From: Patiria miniata
Taxonomy: Eukaryota; Echinodermata; Asteroidea; Valvatida; Asterinidae
DNA: 64,000 nucleotides
Assembly (NCBI RefSeq): GCF_015706575.1
Contig: NW_024037056.1
Span: 2,318,109 to 2,382,108, forward strand
Reading direction: 5' to 3'
Made by a program: the position numbers and the translations under genes. Position 1 is the stretch's first letter. Every line of letters starts with the position of its first letter. The notes under the pieces were generated by a model. It was not told where the DNA came from and did no database searches. It saw only the letters and a list, made by a program, of their open reading frames with translations. This document shows positions 35,002 to 45,500 of this stretch, in pieces.

Positions 35002-35630
35002 TAGGGCTGCGCATCGGAACCGGGTACCCAAGTACCCGACCGCTAATGTCAGGAACCGGTTCCAGATTATGGGATCGAGTACCTGTAACCAACTTTACAA
35101 ATTACTTGGTAACTTCTCAGACAATGAAAAGGAAAGGTTTTGAATGTTATTTGTGGGGAATTTTCAAAAATGAAAACCAGGCTACATGGAAAAGCAAAAC
35201 AGATTCACGTTTATAACGCTTTCGAAAATGCAATTTACACCGTAAAGCTGTATTGAGCTCATTGTACAGTGTACACACTTGTATCTAGCTGTCTTGACGC
35301 ACAGATGTGGTAGTATTATCGTGCGGACCGTCATGAACAATCTGTACAGCAACTTCCGAGATTTAAATTTTGGGGTTGGGTTTCTTTAACGGGTACCCAG
35401 TACCCATTTTTTTTTTTAAAACGGGTACCCAGTACCCATTTTTTTTAAACGGGTACCCAGTACCCATTTTTTTAAGACGGGTACCCAGTACCCATTTTTA
35501 AAAATGGGTACCCAGTACCCGTTTTTTTTTAACGGGTACCCAGTACCCATTTTTTTAAACGGGTACCCAGTACCCGTTTTTTAAAAAACGGGTACCCAAT
35601 TCCCGTACTACCCGTAAATGCACAGCCCTA
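35002..35630. mobile_element. hAT-like nonautonomous element with internal GGGTACCC array
   Basis: A 629-bp element with inverted ends TAGGGCTGCGCAT / ATGCACAGCCCTA. TAGGGCTG termini are common in hAT elements. The flanks AATATTTC and CAGATTTC match at only 5/8. The right third (35390-35615) is a tandem array of about eight roughly 30-bp units built on GGGTACCCAGTACCC plus a T-run. Relatives lie at 2590-2930 and 43655-43962. No coding capacity. Confidence 0.7.
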
Positions 35631-36857
35631 CAGATTTCATCTCAGTCGTTGGGGAAAAAAATCCGCATATGTAACTTTAAACTTTGGGAAAAAAAATGTT
35701 GGTTCATTTTTCTCCTACTTTTCTTTCCTTGCGACTTTGTCTAAAGTTATATTCCCGAATAAATCCCAATAGCATTACACTCCAAAACCTACAAACTATT
35801 GACCATAGACTAGTACTGAGTATAGAAGTAATTGTACATCAAAAACATCAAAAACATGAAATCACAGAATTTGGTAAATATTTGGTTTTTACTCTGAAAC
35901 TTAATCAACTCTTTCCTTTAGTGAGGTTTTAACCATAATAGTACCCCAACTCCAAAATCTACAAATTTTCTTTCAGAAATTTGAGAATGATCTCTGAAAA
36001 CCACCAAATTTTTATCAGCAATATAATTACAGCCATAGAGTTGTGCCATTCTTCATTCTTAAAAAAACTTTGTGTGACCATTTTGGACTGATGCAATTAT
36101 AGTATCCGAGAGTTGTCACTGGACAGTTTTCAAGTCAAAGTTGGGGAAAGTCAAATGTGATTAGAAAGGTAATGTCATCCCAATGCTTATTTTTCTAATT
36201 TTGGTAAAAAAAATTAATTGCTTGAAACTTGCAGGGAAGATGCCCAAAGAGCCCTAGAACACAATCCAAGTCGACTTCTGGACAGATGTGATATTCCAAA
36301 GTAAAAGTTGTGTCGAAATTGTTTGTGTAAAATCAGTCTTAAAAAAATGTTACTATTTCCCCTCAAAAATCAATGAATTTTTTGTCCAACTCTTCAAAAT
36401 GTTGGGTGTTTGAGTATTGATGCTCCTTTTACATCCAGACGAATTCTGAATTAATTGGAGAAAATTATTTTTTTGGAGCCAAATTTGATTAAAAATTTAC
36501 CCTTGCGTTGTTTTCAATTTTGGCCCAAAAATGATATTGCTTGAAACTTGCAGGGAAGATGCCTAAAGGGCCTGAAAAAAAAAAAAATCCAAATCGACTT
36601 AATACTTTTACTTGGATTGTAACCTGCCTTGTGATTGACTTGTGACCGACTTGATTTTAACTCACCAGCATGCAAGGCACGATAGAACGAAACCTCTTCA
36701 CTTAAAAAAAAAAAGTAGATAAGAAACAAGGAATGAATTCATATGCATTTTTTGTGTCTTTTGCACTTGAGAATTCAAGACGTTTTGTTGCAGAGTAAGA
36801 TACATAAATGTAACTCGGGTGAAATCGGCTGTCCACAAAAAAAAGTACCTTTTGTTT

Positions 36858-39800
36858 TTATTTGGTCTCGCTTGTTTGGCACTCGGTTCGCAGCTTCTCA
36901 ATAGTGGCCCTGCCTAGGGGCTGTGAGTCCAAAAACACATTCTGATGAAAAAAAGAAGAGAAAACAGGAAAAAGAATGAATTGTAATTTTCTTCGCAAAT
37001 CCAGCCATCTGAAAATTGGTTATATTCAAAATGGATTGATTCCGTCCCCCGAAGGTGATATATTTCAAAATTTTGATTCCCGATAGAAATAAAATCATTT
37101 AAAAGTTTTACAGTGAAATTTGCAACTCACGGGGTCAATAAATGCTTTAGACCTCAAGACAAAGATATTAAAGACAAATTAGGTCTAGGTCCGAAGTTGG
37201 GCCTTGGTCCGAAGTTGGGCCTTGGTCCGAAGTTGGGCTGTGTGTCTAAAGTTAGGTCTGGGTCTGAAGTTCACTCTTGGTCTGAAGCTGGGCCTTAGGT
37301 CCAAAGTTGGGCCTTAGATCCGGAGTAAGGACTTAAGTCCGAAGTTGGACCTTGGTCCAAAGTTGGGACTGGGTCCAAAACTAGACCTTGACCAAAGTTG
37401 TGCATTGGTCCATAATCTGGCAGATGTACAAAGTTGGGCCTTGGTCTGAAGTTGGGCCCCTTGCCTCACCTTCATGAAGCTGTGGCAATCTGTGTTCCTA
37501 GAGTGCAGCGTGACCTTCTTGAACGACTCCACCAGTGTGGGGAAGTTGCTGGCCGACAAGATGACGTCTTGGTTCTGCTTGATCAAGCTCAGGCAGACCC
37601 TGAAGAGAATCTTGGAGCCTTCGTAGAACATGCAGTCCCAGATCCGCAAGACTGTCTGTCAACGAAAAAAAAGAAGGACCCAGCTTTTCTTAAATCAATC
37701 AAAACTCTGATGGTCTGGAGTTTTGTCACCAGTAGAATCAATAAGCAATTACCTCAATGGGAAGGACGTCAAGGAACAGACAGATGAACCATTTGGTGGT
37801 CGGTATTGACCAGGGGACTGACTCCCTCTCCATCCGCTGGCTGACCTCTGGGAGCTTCTGCTTGACCAGCTCGCCTAGGACCTCCTGGTCAGTCTTCAGG
37901 CCGGTCATCTGTCGGGTGTAGTAGGCTGAAATGGGGTAAAATAGGTCAAGGATTGTTAAAAAAAATACAGCACTCTTGCTAAATTAAGGGCAAGACTATA
38001 ACTCTACTCTGTCAACTGATAGATGGCATGGGTGGCGAAGTGCGTAAAGCACTTGCCTCTCACCAATGTGGCCCAGGTTCGATTCCCGGTTCTGGTCTTA
38101 TGAGTAGGTTGTTCGTTGATTCTCTCCTGTGCCATGAGAGTTTTTCTCTGGGTTCTCCGGTTTTCCTCCCTCAGCAATAAATCAACACTTTCGATCTGGC
38201 TGTGCTCCGTGGTAAGACATGGCGGCTGCCTAAGGCGCCTTTACATGCTTTCGGCTCGACCACGTTGTAGCTGCGTCCTCCGCAGTCCTAAAACTAACTG
38301 TCCTACGAGCCACGTTTGGTCTCTTGATTTTGTGAAGTGGCCTACCTGGCAAGATTCTTTTAACGAGGGTCTCCAGCAGGAAGAAGCAACTCTCCTCGTC
38401 CCGGACGATCAGCAGCATCAGGGCCACGATGAAGTTGAGTCCCTGGCAATAGCCGTCCGTCCGGTGGTTGTGGGCGAACGCCACCAGCACGTTCTGCAGC
38501 GACGACCGTTTGCTGACTGTCGAGTCGTTGCAGAAGTAGATGTTCTCTGGGAAGGTTCGGTGGAGATCTGTCACACGAATTGTACGGACAACATTTTAGG
38601 AGAATGTGTTTTCTAATAGTTTTACAGTCAGTCAGGTCGTGGCCGGGAGAGTTCCTCCAGCAACACGGGCCAAATGGTTTAACACTAACCCTAACCCGGC
38701 CAGATGCAACACAGTGCATCAGGTGTAAACGTCTGTGGGACCTTGTTGCGTTGGGCCATCAACACCAGTGCATAAACTGCCAATTCTGAAACAACGAGAG
38801 CTAGTCCCATTAAACAATGCCACAGTTGTATCCTGCTGCATTCGGCGACCAGGGACTCTGAGGCAGTTTGGCCTTGAGACTTTTGACCTGATGGATCTTG
38901 CTGCACTGGGCAGGCTTGTCATTTTGACAAGTGTCACATGTTGCTGTGTTCTGCAGGGTTCCTAGCCAAAATATCCTAAGGGGTTAGGGCTAATAAACTA
39001 TTGTAAACCTCACCTTATTTAAGTTAATGCTTATGCGTGAGGTATGCTCAGAATGTCTCTGCTCCAGCTGGCAAACTTCCCAAGATAGCACCCTCTACCG
39101 CTGATGCAGCTAAGCCATCTCCAAGTGTAAAAAAATTCCAGTCTTGAGCAAAGACTACAACACTGATAATGACCCACCTGTCTTAATGACCTCCAACAGC
39201 TCGTCGTCTTTTGGACCGTCCAGTAGTCTCTGATACAAGCCTGGGTTGTCTGCTTTCATGTTCTCGGCTCCGCTGACGTACATCCACACCGCCCCGCGAT
39301 ACTCGTTGGAGATTCCCTTCCGAATGTATCTTTTAACTGTAGTGAGGTACATTTAAACAGTTAATTTTTTAATTGCTGTTTTTCTGGCACTACAAAATTT
39401 CTTCCATTTTTGAAGGAAACTACAAACGGAAAAAAAAATATTGGAATTTAGTTACAGAATAGTTACCTTCCAGATATCAACTTATCTGCAGCCCAAGAAT
39501 ATCAATCAACAATATCAATCGACTGATCGCTGGAAATCACCTACAGTACTTGTTTTCTTCTAAATGACTGCAAGCAGACTGAATAATGTCACGTTTGTTT
39601 AGTATCAGTATGATCCTTTAACTCCCCAGCATAATTTACTAGGAACCATACCCATTCTGGCAAATTCCAACACCCACGTGGGAAATCGTCCACACACACT
39701 GTTGGACTTAGTTTGTGGAGGTGTGCCAACCCCAGTGTAAAAGACCATCAGTTTAGGGGTACTGTACCTATCCCAACAGATTTAAACCAAACCTGCTGTT

Positions 39801-42408
39801 GAACTTTGATGGGTTGAGTTCGGTTAGGGTTAATCCAAATGAAGTCTTTGATAATAATTTGGAATAAATTCAAATAATCATATGTGCCTTTAAAATCAGT
39901 AGATAAGTGCCTGTCTCAAGTCATATCCGGGATGAGTTCCGGACAAGTTGTGGACATTGTAGCGAGTATAAGCAGCAGGATTCTGAACAACTTCCCTGCA
40001 ATCTTCCCGCGATGAAGTTATCAGTATTGGTGATACAAGCAATTTCAAAAGAAAATTCCCAAAACAAGTCCGGGAAAAATGCAGAGTTTCTTTTGGACAA
40101 AGTGAATGTTTCTACCCGCAACTTGTCTGGAACTCGTCCCGGATATAAATTGAGGCGGGCCTTCAGCTTGGCAATGAAGGAAGTTTACGTGCAAGGGTTT
40201 TACAATTTTTTCAAGTTGTTGATGTCCGTACCTTTAGTTGTCTTTTTGACCTTTTTCTTGCCGTCCATGGCCTTGTTCCATTTGCCCGCCCTACGCGCCA
40301 GCACGCTGAGGTACTGCGACATGAACTGCTCGTAGGTATCATAGTCAAAATCGTCTGGTCTCCTGAAGCCATAAGCGTCAATCTCACTGTAGAAATGAAA
40401 CAACAAATAAAGATATGAATAAAATAAACTACATTTAAAAAGATGGCAGTGGACATTTGGTCAGTGCCGATTTTCTTTTTGTAAACGTTTATTTACGGAG
40501 GTACAGAGGGTTTCTCTGATAGGCTCATAGAAATAGTATATATTTGAATATAAATTTAATTAAACAGGTTGAATAAACAAAGGCTGTTTAACTGGTTAAT
40601 CAAACAATTAAAAGAGATTAATTAATTAATTTTTAGAATGAACCATTAACACATTAAAAAAATAAATTCTTGGTTTTTTTTTTTTTCTGTCCCTACAACA
40701 TGTACAGGTACACGTCACGTACATTTACATGTACAGTGTACATAACTATAAGGAAGACATGTATAAGGCGAAGTAAAAAAAACATGTTTCTCGTCCCCCC
40801 TTTCTTTTTGGAGGCCGCCTGGATTTTTTTAAATTATTTTATATTTTTGAACAATGCAGGAAAAAACACTGAAAAAGTCCACAAATTCATCGGAAAAAAA
40901 AAATACTTGCGAAATATGTGACCAATACAACTCACTGTAAATATGTTCAGTTTTCTTGTCCAACTTGTCTTTCATTTTAAAAGTGTCTTTGAACAGTGGA
41001 AACACCAACGGTTGCAGGAAATTATAAAAATGGCGGCAATCTTGAAAAAAATAAAAAATAAAAAATAAAAAGAACCTCTTCCTCCTTTTTTTTCTCATAA
41101 ACCCGGACGAGAAACATGTTTTTTTTTAAGGAACAATGCAAGGTGAATGTTACAACTAAACAAGGAAGTAAACAGTTCAATTTACATGTACACGTTCATA
41201 AATGTATTTATGACAAAGCAAATTGAAACAGATACTTTCGATTCGAGAGAAACCTCTTCAACCGACTTCTTAATTACACTTTCAGGGAGTGACTCATGAT
41301 TCTTAACAGCCTTGGCATATGTTATCATTCTCATTGTCGGGAAAACATTGACGACTTCCTTTATGCATTGTAAGTCTCAAGTTCTAAATAAATGTCAGTT
41401 TTGTCATATTTGTTTTTACCCAAACATAGACACCTTTTGCATATGAAGCACAATACATGTACAATATGTAAAAAAATCCATGCTTGCCAACCCTCCTTCC
41501 CTCCGAAAAAAAAACACAGAATATAAAAGAAAAACTAATTTCCCTTACTTTTAACAGTTAATCAAATTAAAGGAAACAGACATTTTAGGAAAATATTTCT
41601 CAGTGAGGTTTACATAATTAAAGTAGTGCCATGAACATCTGTTACCAACATATTGATTTAAATTCCCCCACAACAAAAAAGAAACAAATAAAAAATCAAT
41701 CAAATCAATCTGATCAGTCTGGTTTAACACCTTGCAAAAATGATTCAACAGTCGTAATTTGGTTAACAGAGCTGGCCTGAATTCTTTTGTTGCATGTACG
41801 GTTTATATTGTTTGAAGACTTCAAGGTTTTTCTGTACTAAAATGAGTCGAACATTTGTCAAAGAAAGGCCAAGTACAAAGAAAAAAAACCAGTTGATCTT
41901 CCCCGCTCGCATTTTTTTTTTAAGCCGCGTCCTTTTAAAAAATTTTAATTGTTTTTTTTCTCACCTGCTAGTGCTAACTTTTTCTTGTAGGCATATTTCG
42001 CTTTAAAAAAATACACAGAACATGTTTAACTTTAATTTTGACCCTAGTATTTAATAATAATAGGATAGCTCAATATTTATTTCGCTATGACATACCCTGA
42101 ACTCCGTCGTGTGAACACGGGGGAGTCCAACCTGGGCTAGTCATTGATTGACTGTACTTGGTTGCAAAAAAAAAAAAAGCTTGGCCTAGCGGTCGGTCGG
42201 CTACGCGCGACTAGCACTGTGCTGTCATCAGAAAAGAAATATTACTGTAGTGTAAGGCCTACCGATTCAATTTAATTCTGAAAACGTTACCTGTCCTCGA
42301 CATGATCACAGAATGACGGAGCAAAGGCAAAATTCAAGAACCAGTTACGCCTACCTACCTTCGCAAATCGTTGCCGCTGTTCGCGGCGACTCCCCCGGCG
42401 GCCGCCAT
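36858..42408 (-). CDS. GRTP1: TBC-domain Rab GTPase-activating protein, GRTP1-like
   Basis: Growth-hormone-regulated TBC protein family; TBC domains stimulate GTP hydrolysis by Rab proteins in membrane traffic. Seven coding exons on the minus strand: 42408-42359, 40386-40232, 39336-39178, 38567-38346, 37925-37753, 37655-37470, 36941-36858. GT-AG throughout, phases close, 342 aa (human about 336). The N-terminus has DAYGFRRPDDFDYDTYEQF, the family's signature YGFxRPxDF. The TBC domain runs from about residue 69 (VKRYIRKGIS) to about 300. Both catalytic fingers are present: IKTDLHRTF with R125 and GYCQG with Q163, so it should be active. The start MAAAGGVAANSGND is in a CpG-rich first exon. It shares a promoter with DAW1. 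The large first intron (about 2 kb) and introns 3-4 carry SINEs and MITEs. Confidence 0.96.
37165..37455. repeat. 17-18-bp degenerate tandem repeat in a GRTP1 intron
   Basis: About 16 copies of a unit like CCGAAGTTGGGCCTTGGT, increasingly diverged toward the right. It ends 15 bp from the exon boundary at 37470, so the splice donor of that exon borders the array. ORFs across it are artefacts. Confidence 0.85.
38027..38300 (+). repeat. tRNA-derived SINE
   Basis: tRNA-like head with A-box-like GGTGGCGAAGTGCG and perfect B-box GGTTCGATTCC, then a conserved body (GGTTTTCCTCCCTCAGCAA, CTGGCTGTGCTCCGTGGT, GCGCCTTTACATGC, CCACGTTGTAGCTG). Near full-length relative of 48636-48905. It lies in a GRTP1 intron and abuts the exon at 38346. 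Confidence 0.85.
38679..38993. mobile_element. piggyBac-like MITE, probably decayed
   Basis: TTAA at 38679-38682 followed by CACTAACCCTAACCC; the right end reads CCTAAGGGGTTAGGGC then TAAT. Termini resemble the TTAA/CCCTAA family in this window with a mutated right target site. Confidence 0.5.
39618..39833. mobile_element. piggyBac-like MITE (TTAA-flanked)
   Basis: TTAA at 39618-39621 then CTCCCCAGCATAATTTAC; the right end is GTTAGGG then TTAA at 39830-39833. The interior (TAGGAACCATACCCATTCTG, GAGGTGTGCCAACCC) is shared with 45614-45740. In the GRTP1 intron between the exons at 40232 and 39336. Confidence 0.7.
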
Positions 42409-42576
42409 CTTGTTTATGTCAGGATAATTAATTGTTTCGCCGTTGGTGGCGCTCTATACCCAAAATTCCGCCACTTGCTGCAGAAACTACACACGAGCAA
42501 CGGTAGTCGTGGTCATTAAATTTCGGTTGCCAAGCAAGATTTTCGACATTTTTGGTTGGAGAAAAGCAGCGAAACC
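42409..42576. promoter_or_regulatory. Shared bidirectional promoter of GRTP1 and DAW1
   Basis: Only 168 bp separate the two start codons, so both 5'UTRs and core promoters lie here. No TATA box is visible and the first exons are CpG-rich. A forkhead-type word TGTTTAT (42411-42417; ATAAACA on the minus strand) lies next to the GRTP1 start and an RFX X-box at 42526-42538 next to the DAW1 start. Confidence 0.8.
42526..42538 (+). promoter_or_regulatory. RFX X-box-like site upstream of DAW1
   Basis: GTTGCC-A-AGCAAG: the left half-site is perfect for RFX and the right half-site matches RGYAAC at 5/6, with a 1-bp spacer, 39 bp before the DAW1 ATG. RFX X-boxes mark promoters of ciliary genes, which fits the gene. 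Confidence 0.65.
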
Positions 42577-45500
42577 ATGAGGCTCAAACGATTTCTACTG
42601 AGATATTATCCCCCGGGTAAGATCGAAAATTACTTCATGTATAGAATTAGAAAGTGGTAAACCAGTATCACAAACATGACAAAACATAATTTTTTTGTGA
42701 CACAGCTAGATTGTGATTGGTGATGGTGCATACTGCATGTGAACTTTTTAATAACAATACCATCATTATTATATAAACCGTGGAGGTGTTGCAATCATGA
42801 CATCATAGAATGACGGCTGTAGGCCTAAATTATAAGTTTGTTACACATCGTCATGATCATTGTCGATCTTGGATGAAATTTTCTAAAAACGTATTATTCA
42901 CATCCAATTTAACAAATGGAATTGGAATGTAAGACCAGTGAACGTTAGACGTAGTGTCAATTACAACCGACAACGCCACGCATAACTGTTATAAAAAATC
43001 TTCCATGTGTTGAACATTTTCTACATGAACGTCATTTGTCTTATGAATAAAGAACTTTAACTTTACCCCTAACCCTGCTGAATCCAACAGGATCCAACTA
43101 TGTCATATACCCGATGGAGCCTGTTGGATTGAGCAGTTAACCCCTTGTGTACATTGCTCATGCAAAATATTGGATTCAGCAGGCAACTGAATCGCATAAT
43201 AATGCCATGTTGGACTCCGTTGGATTCAGCTAGCAGACAGCTGAAAATAAGGCACAGTGGATTGAGCAGGAAACTCCGGTTGGACTCTGTTGGATTTAGC
43301 AGGGTAGTCCTGAGGAGGTTAGGGTACAGTGGATATTCCAATCGACGTAGCGATTCACATTTGGAGAGAGAGTTATGGTGATCAATGATCAGTTGATTGT
43401 GACATTGATTCCAAAACAGCATCAGCAGTTGAGTTTGAACTTACTTAATAATCAACAGTTGAGTTTGAACTCAATATTTCTTCTTCGTTTTTCAAACTGT
43501 TTGTTTTTATTGCAGGGATCATCCTGGAATACGTGCAGTCCGATACACTCAAGACAAAGTCCATTGACCTCTTAGATCTGAAGCCAGAGTAAGTAAAAAG
43601 TAGCCTTGGCAGGCCTGGATTAACAATTTACTGAACAGTGTGAATATTAGTGGTTTCTGAAGTGTTTATAGCGTTACTGTGTAAACTGCAACTTTTGCAA
43701 GCATCATCTGTCGCACGTTAAAATGCACATAAACCTGAAATCTGTTTTGGTTTTCCATATAGCCCGGTTTTCATTTCAAAAATTCCATACAAATGGTATT
43801 CAAAGCCTTTCTGTATCATTGTCTGAGAAGTTACTAAGTAACTTGTAAAAGTTTATTATGGGTACCTACTTCGTAAAGTTGGTTACAGGTTCCCGATCCC
43901 ATAATCTGGAACTGGTTCCTGACATCAGTGGTCGGGTACCCGGTTCCGATGCACACTCCTACTTTGCACCCCTTGGTTTGCCTTACATACAGGAGCGACG
44001 TGGATGCCATACTAGATGAAATTGTCAGCAAGGAACCCCTGGTCACGCCCAACCGCACGCCCCAGGTCAGGCAGCTTATACAGAGGCTGCAGGAGAAGAT
44101 CGGCCTGAACGACGACCACAAATTCTACCTCTTCAAGGTGAGTGTGTTTGGTCTGCCTGTAGTGTCAAACTTGTCACGTTTCATTGGCGAATCTAAAGGA
44201 GGGGGGGGGGGGGGGGTTGAAACCCCCTGTTCAGCAACAGACTGATACTACAAAAGTCGAACTCATGGACTCGAAGTTCCATTTTGAGATTTTGAGAACT
44301 TTTGTTGCTTCAAACAAACAAAATGCACAAATTACAAATGAAGGACTGCACCTTTAAGTACATGTAGTCTAATTTGCAAGTCACTGAGAAATTACAAATG
44401 GCCATACCATGTAAGGCTGGCCCTCTGGGTCCAGGAAAAAATATATGTGGTTAATTTTTTTTAGAAACTTGAAAAGAGCGCGGAGAGTTCACCTTTAATC
44501 ACATTGTTAACAATAGTGACAAAAAATTTGAGTTGTGTACACGACACATGCTCGAGTTAGACCAAAAATGGATTTTAGATTTTCGTTTCATTTCCCGCAG
44601 GCCCTGCGAGCGCACATCCTCCCCCTGACCAACGTTGCCTTCAACAAGTCTGGTTCCAGCTTCATCACAGGCAGCTATGACAGGACCTGCAAGGTCTGGG
44701 ACACGGCCTCGGGGGAGGAACTCCACACGCTGGAAGGGCACAGGAACGTGGTCTATGCCATTGCGTTCAACAACCCCTATGGGTGAGCATTTAACATTGT
44801 CCAAACGGACCTATAACTAAGGCCAAATAAAAAAAATACAAGTTTTCTGTCTCAGCCGGTATCTTTTTTTCCTGCCGCATCAATTTTTATTTGTTTTTTA
44901 TTTTCACTTTTCAAAATGGTGGAATCTGCCGTATTATCTAATATTTTCATCATCAGAAATATCTTGTGTGGTAATATTTGTTTCCAACATGAATGCGTAG
45001 TCATTTTGATAAAAAAAAAACGAGTCTTGGGAAAGTGATGGCAATTTTTGAGAAAAACAGCATCTTGGAAAAATTTGTCTTGGAAAAATCTCACGAAAGC
45101 GGCATATGTTTAAAAAAAAAAGACATCCGCCATCTTGGATCTGTTTGTTGGCAAAAAATTGAAGTGCCTGCATCCTACTTTTAAAAAAAAAAATACCAAA
45201 ATGTTGTTCGAAAGTTTGGTTGCCACTTTGGTTGAAACATTCGAAATCCATTCACAAATGTTCCTACAAATGTCTCAACCGAAACCTAATTTCTTAAAAA
45301 TGGGACATTGTTTTTGGTTTTTTTAACAAAGGATCAAGGATGTCTGTAAAACTGTTTAATCAACATCAGCATTGGTAGCACATTTATAAAGAGTTCCCAA
45401 AATTCTGAGATCTGAGAATGGTTACTTTCATCACAAATGAATTTTTGTTTTTGTTTGTCATGGTGCATCATTTCACAGGGACAAAATTGCGACGGGCTCC

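Larger units (their letters stand above)
33550..36857. other. Intergenic region between convergent FMR1 and GRTP1
   Basis: AT-rich and without recognised exons. It contains the hAT-like element at 35002-35630, a CTCF-like site at 34110-34124, and two copies (about 36222-36290 and 36535-36602) of a roughly 65-bp segment starting TTGCTTGAAACTTGCAGGG. Part of it is presumably GRTP1 3'UTR. Confidence 0.6.
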
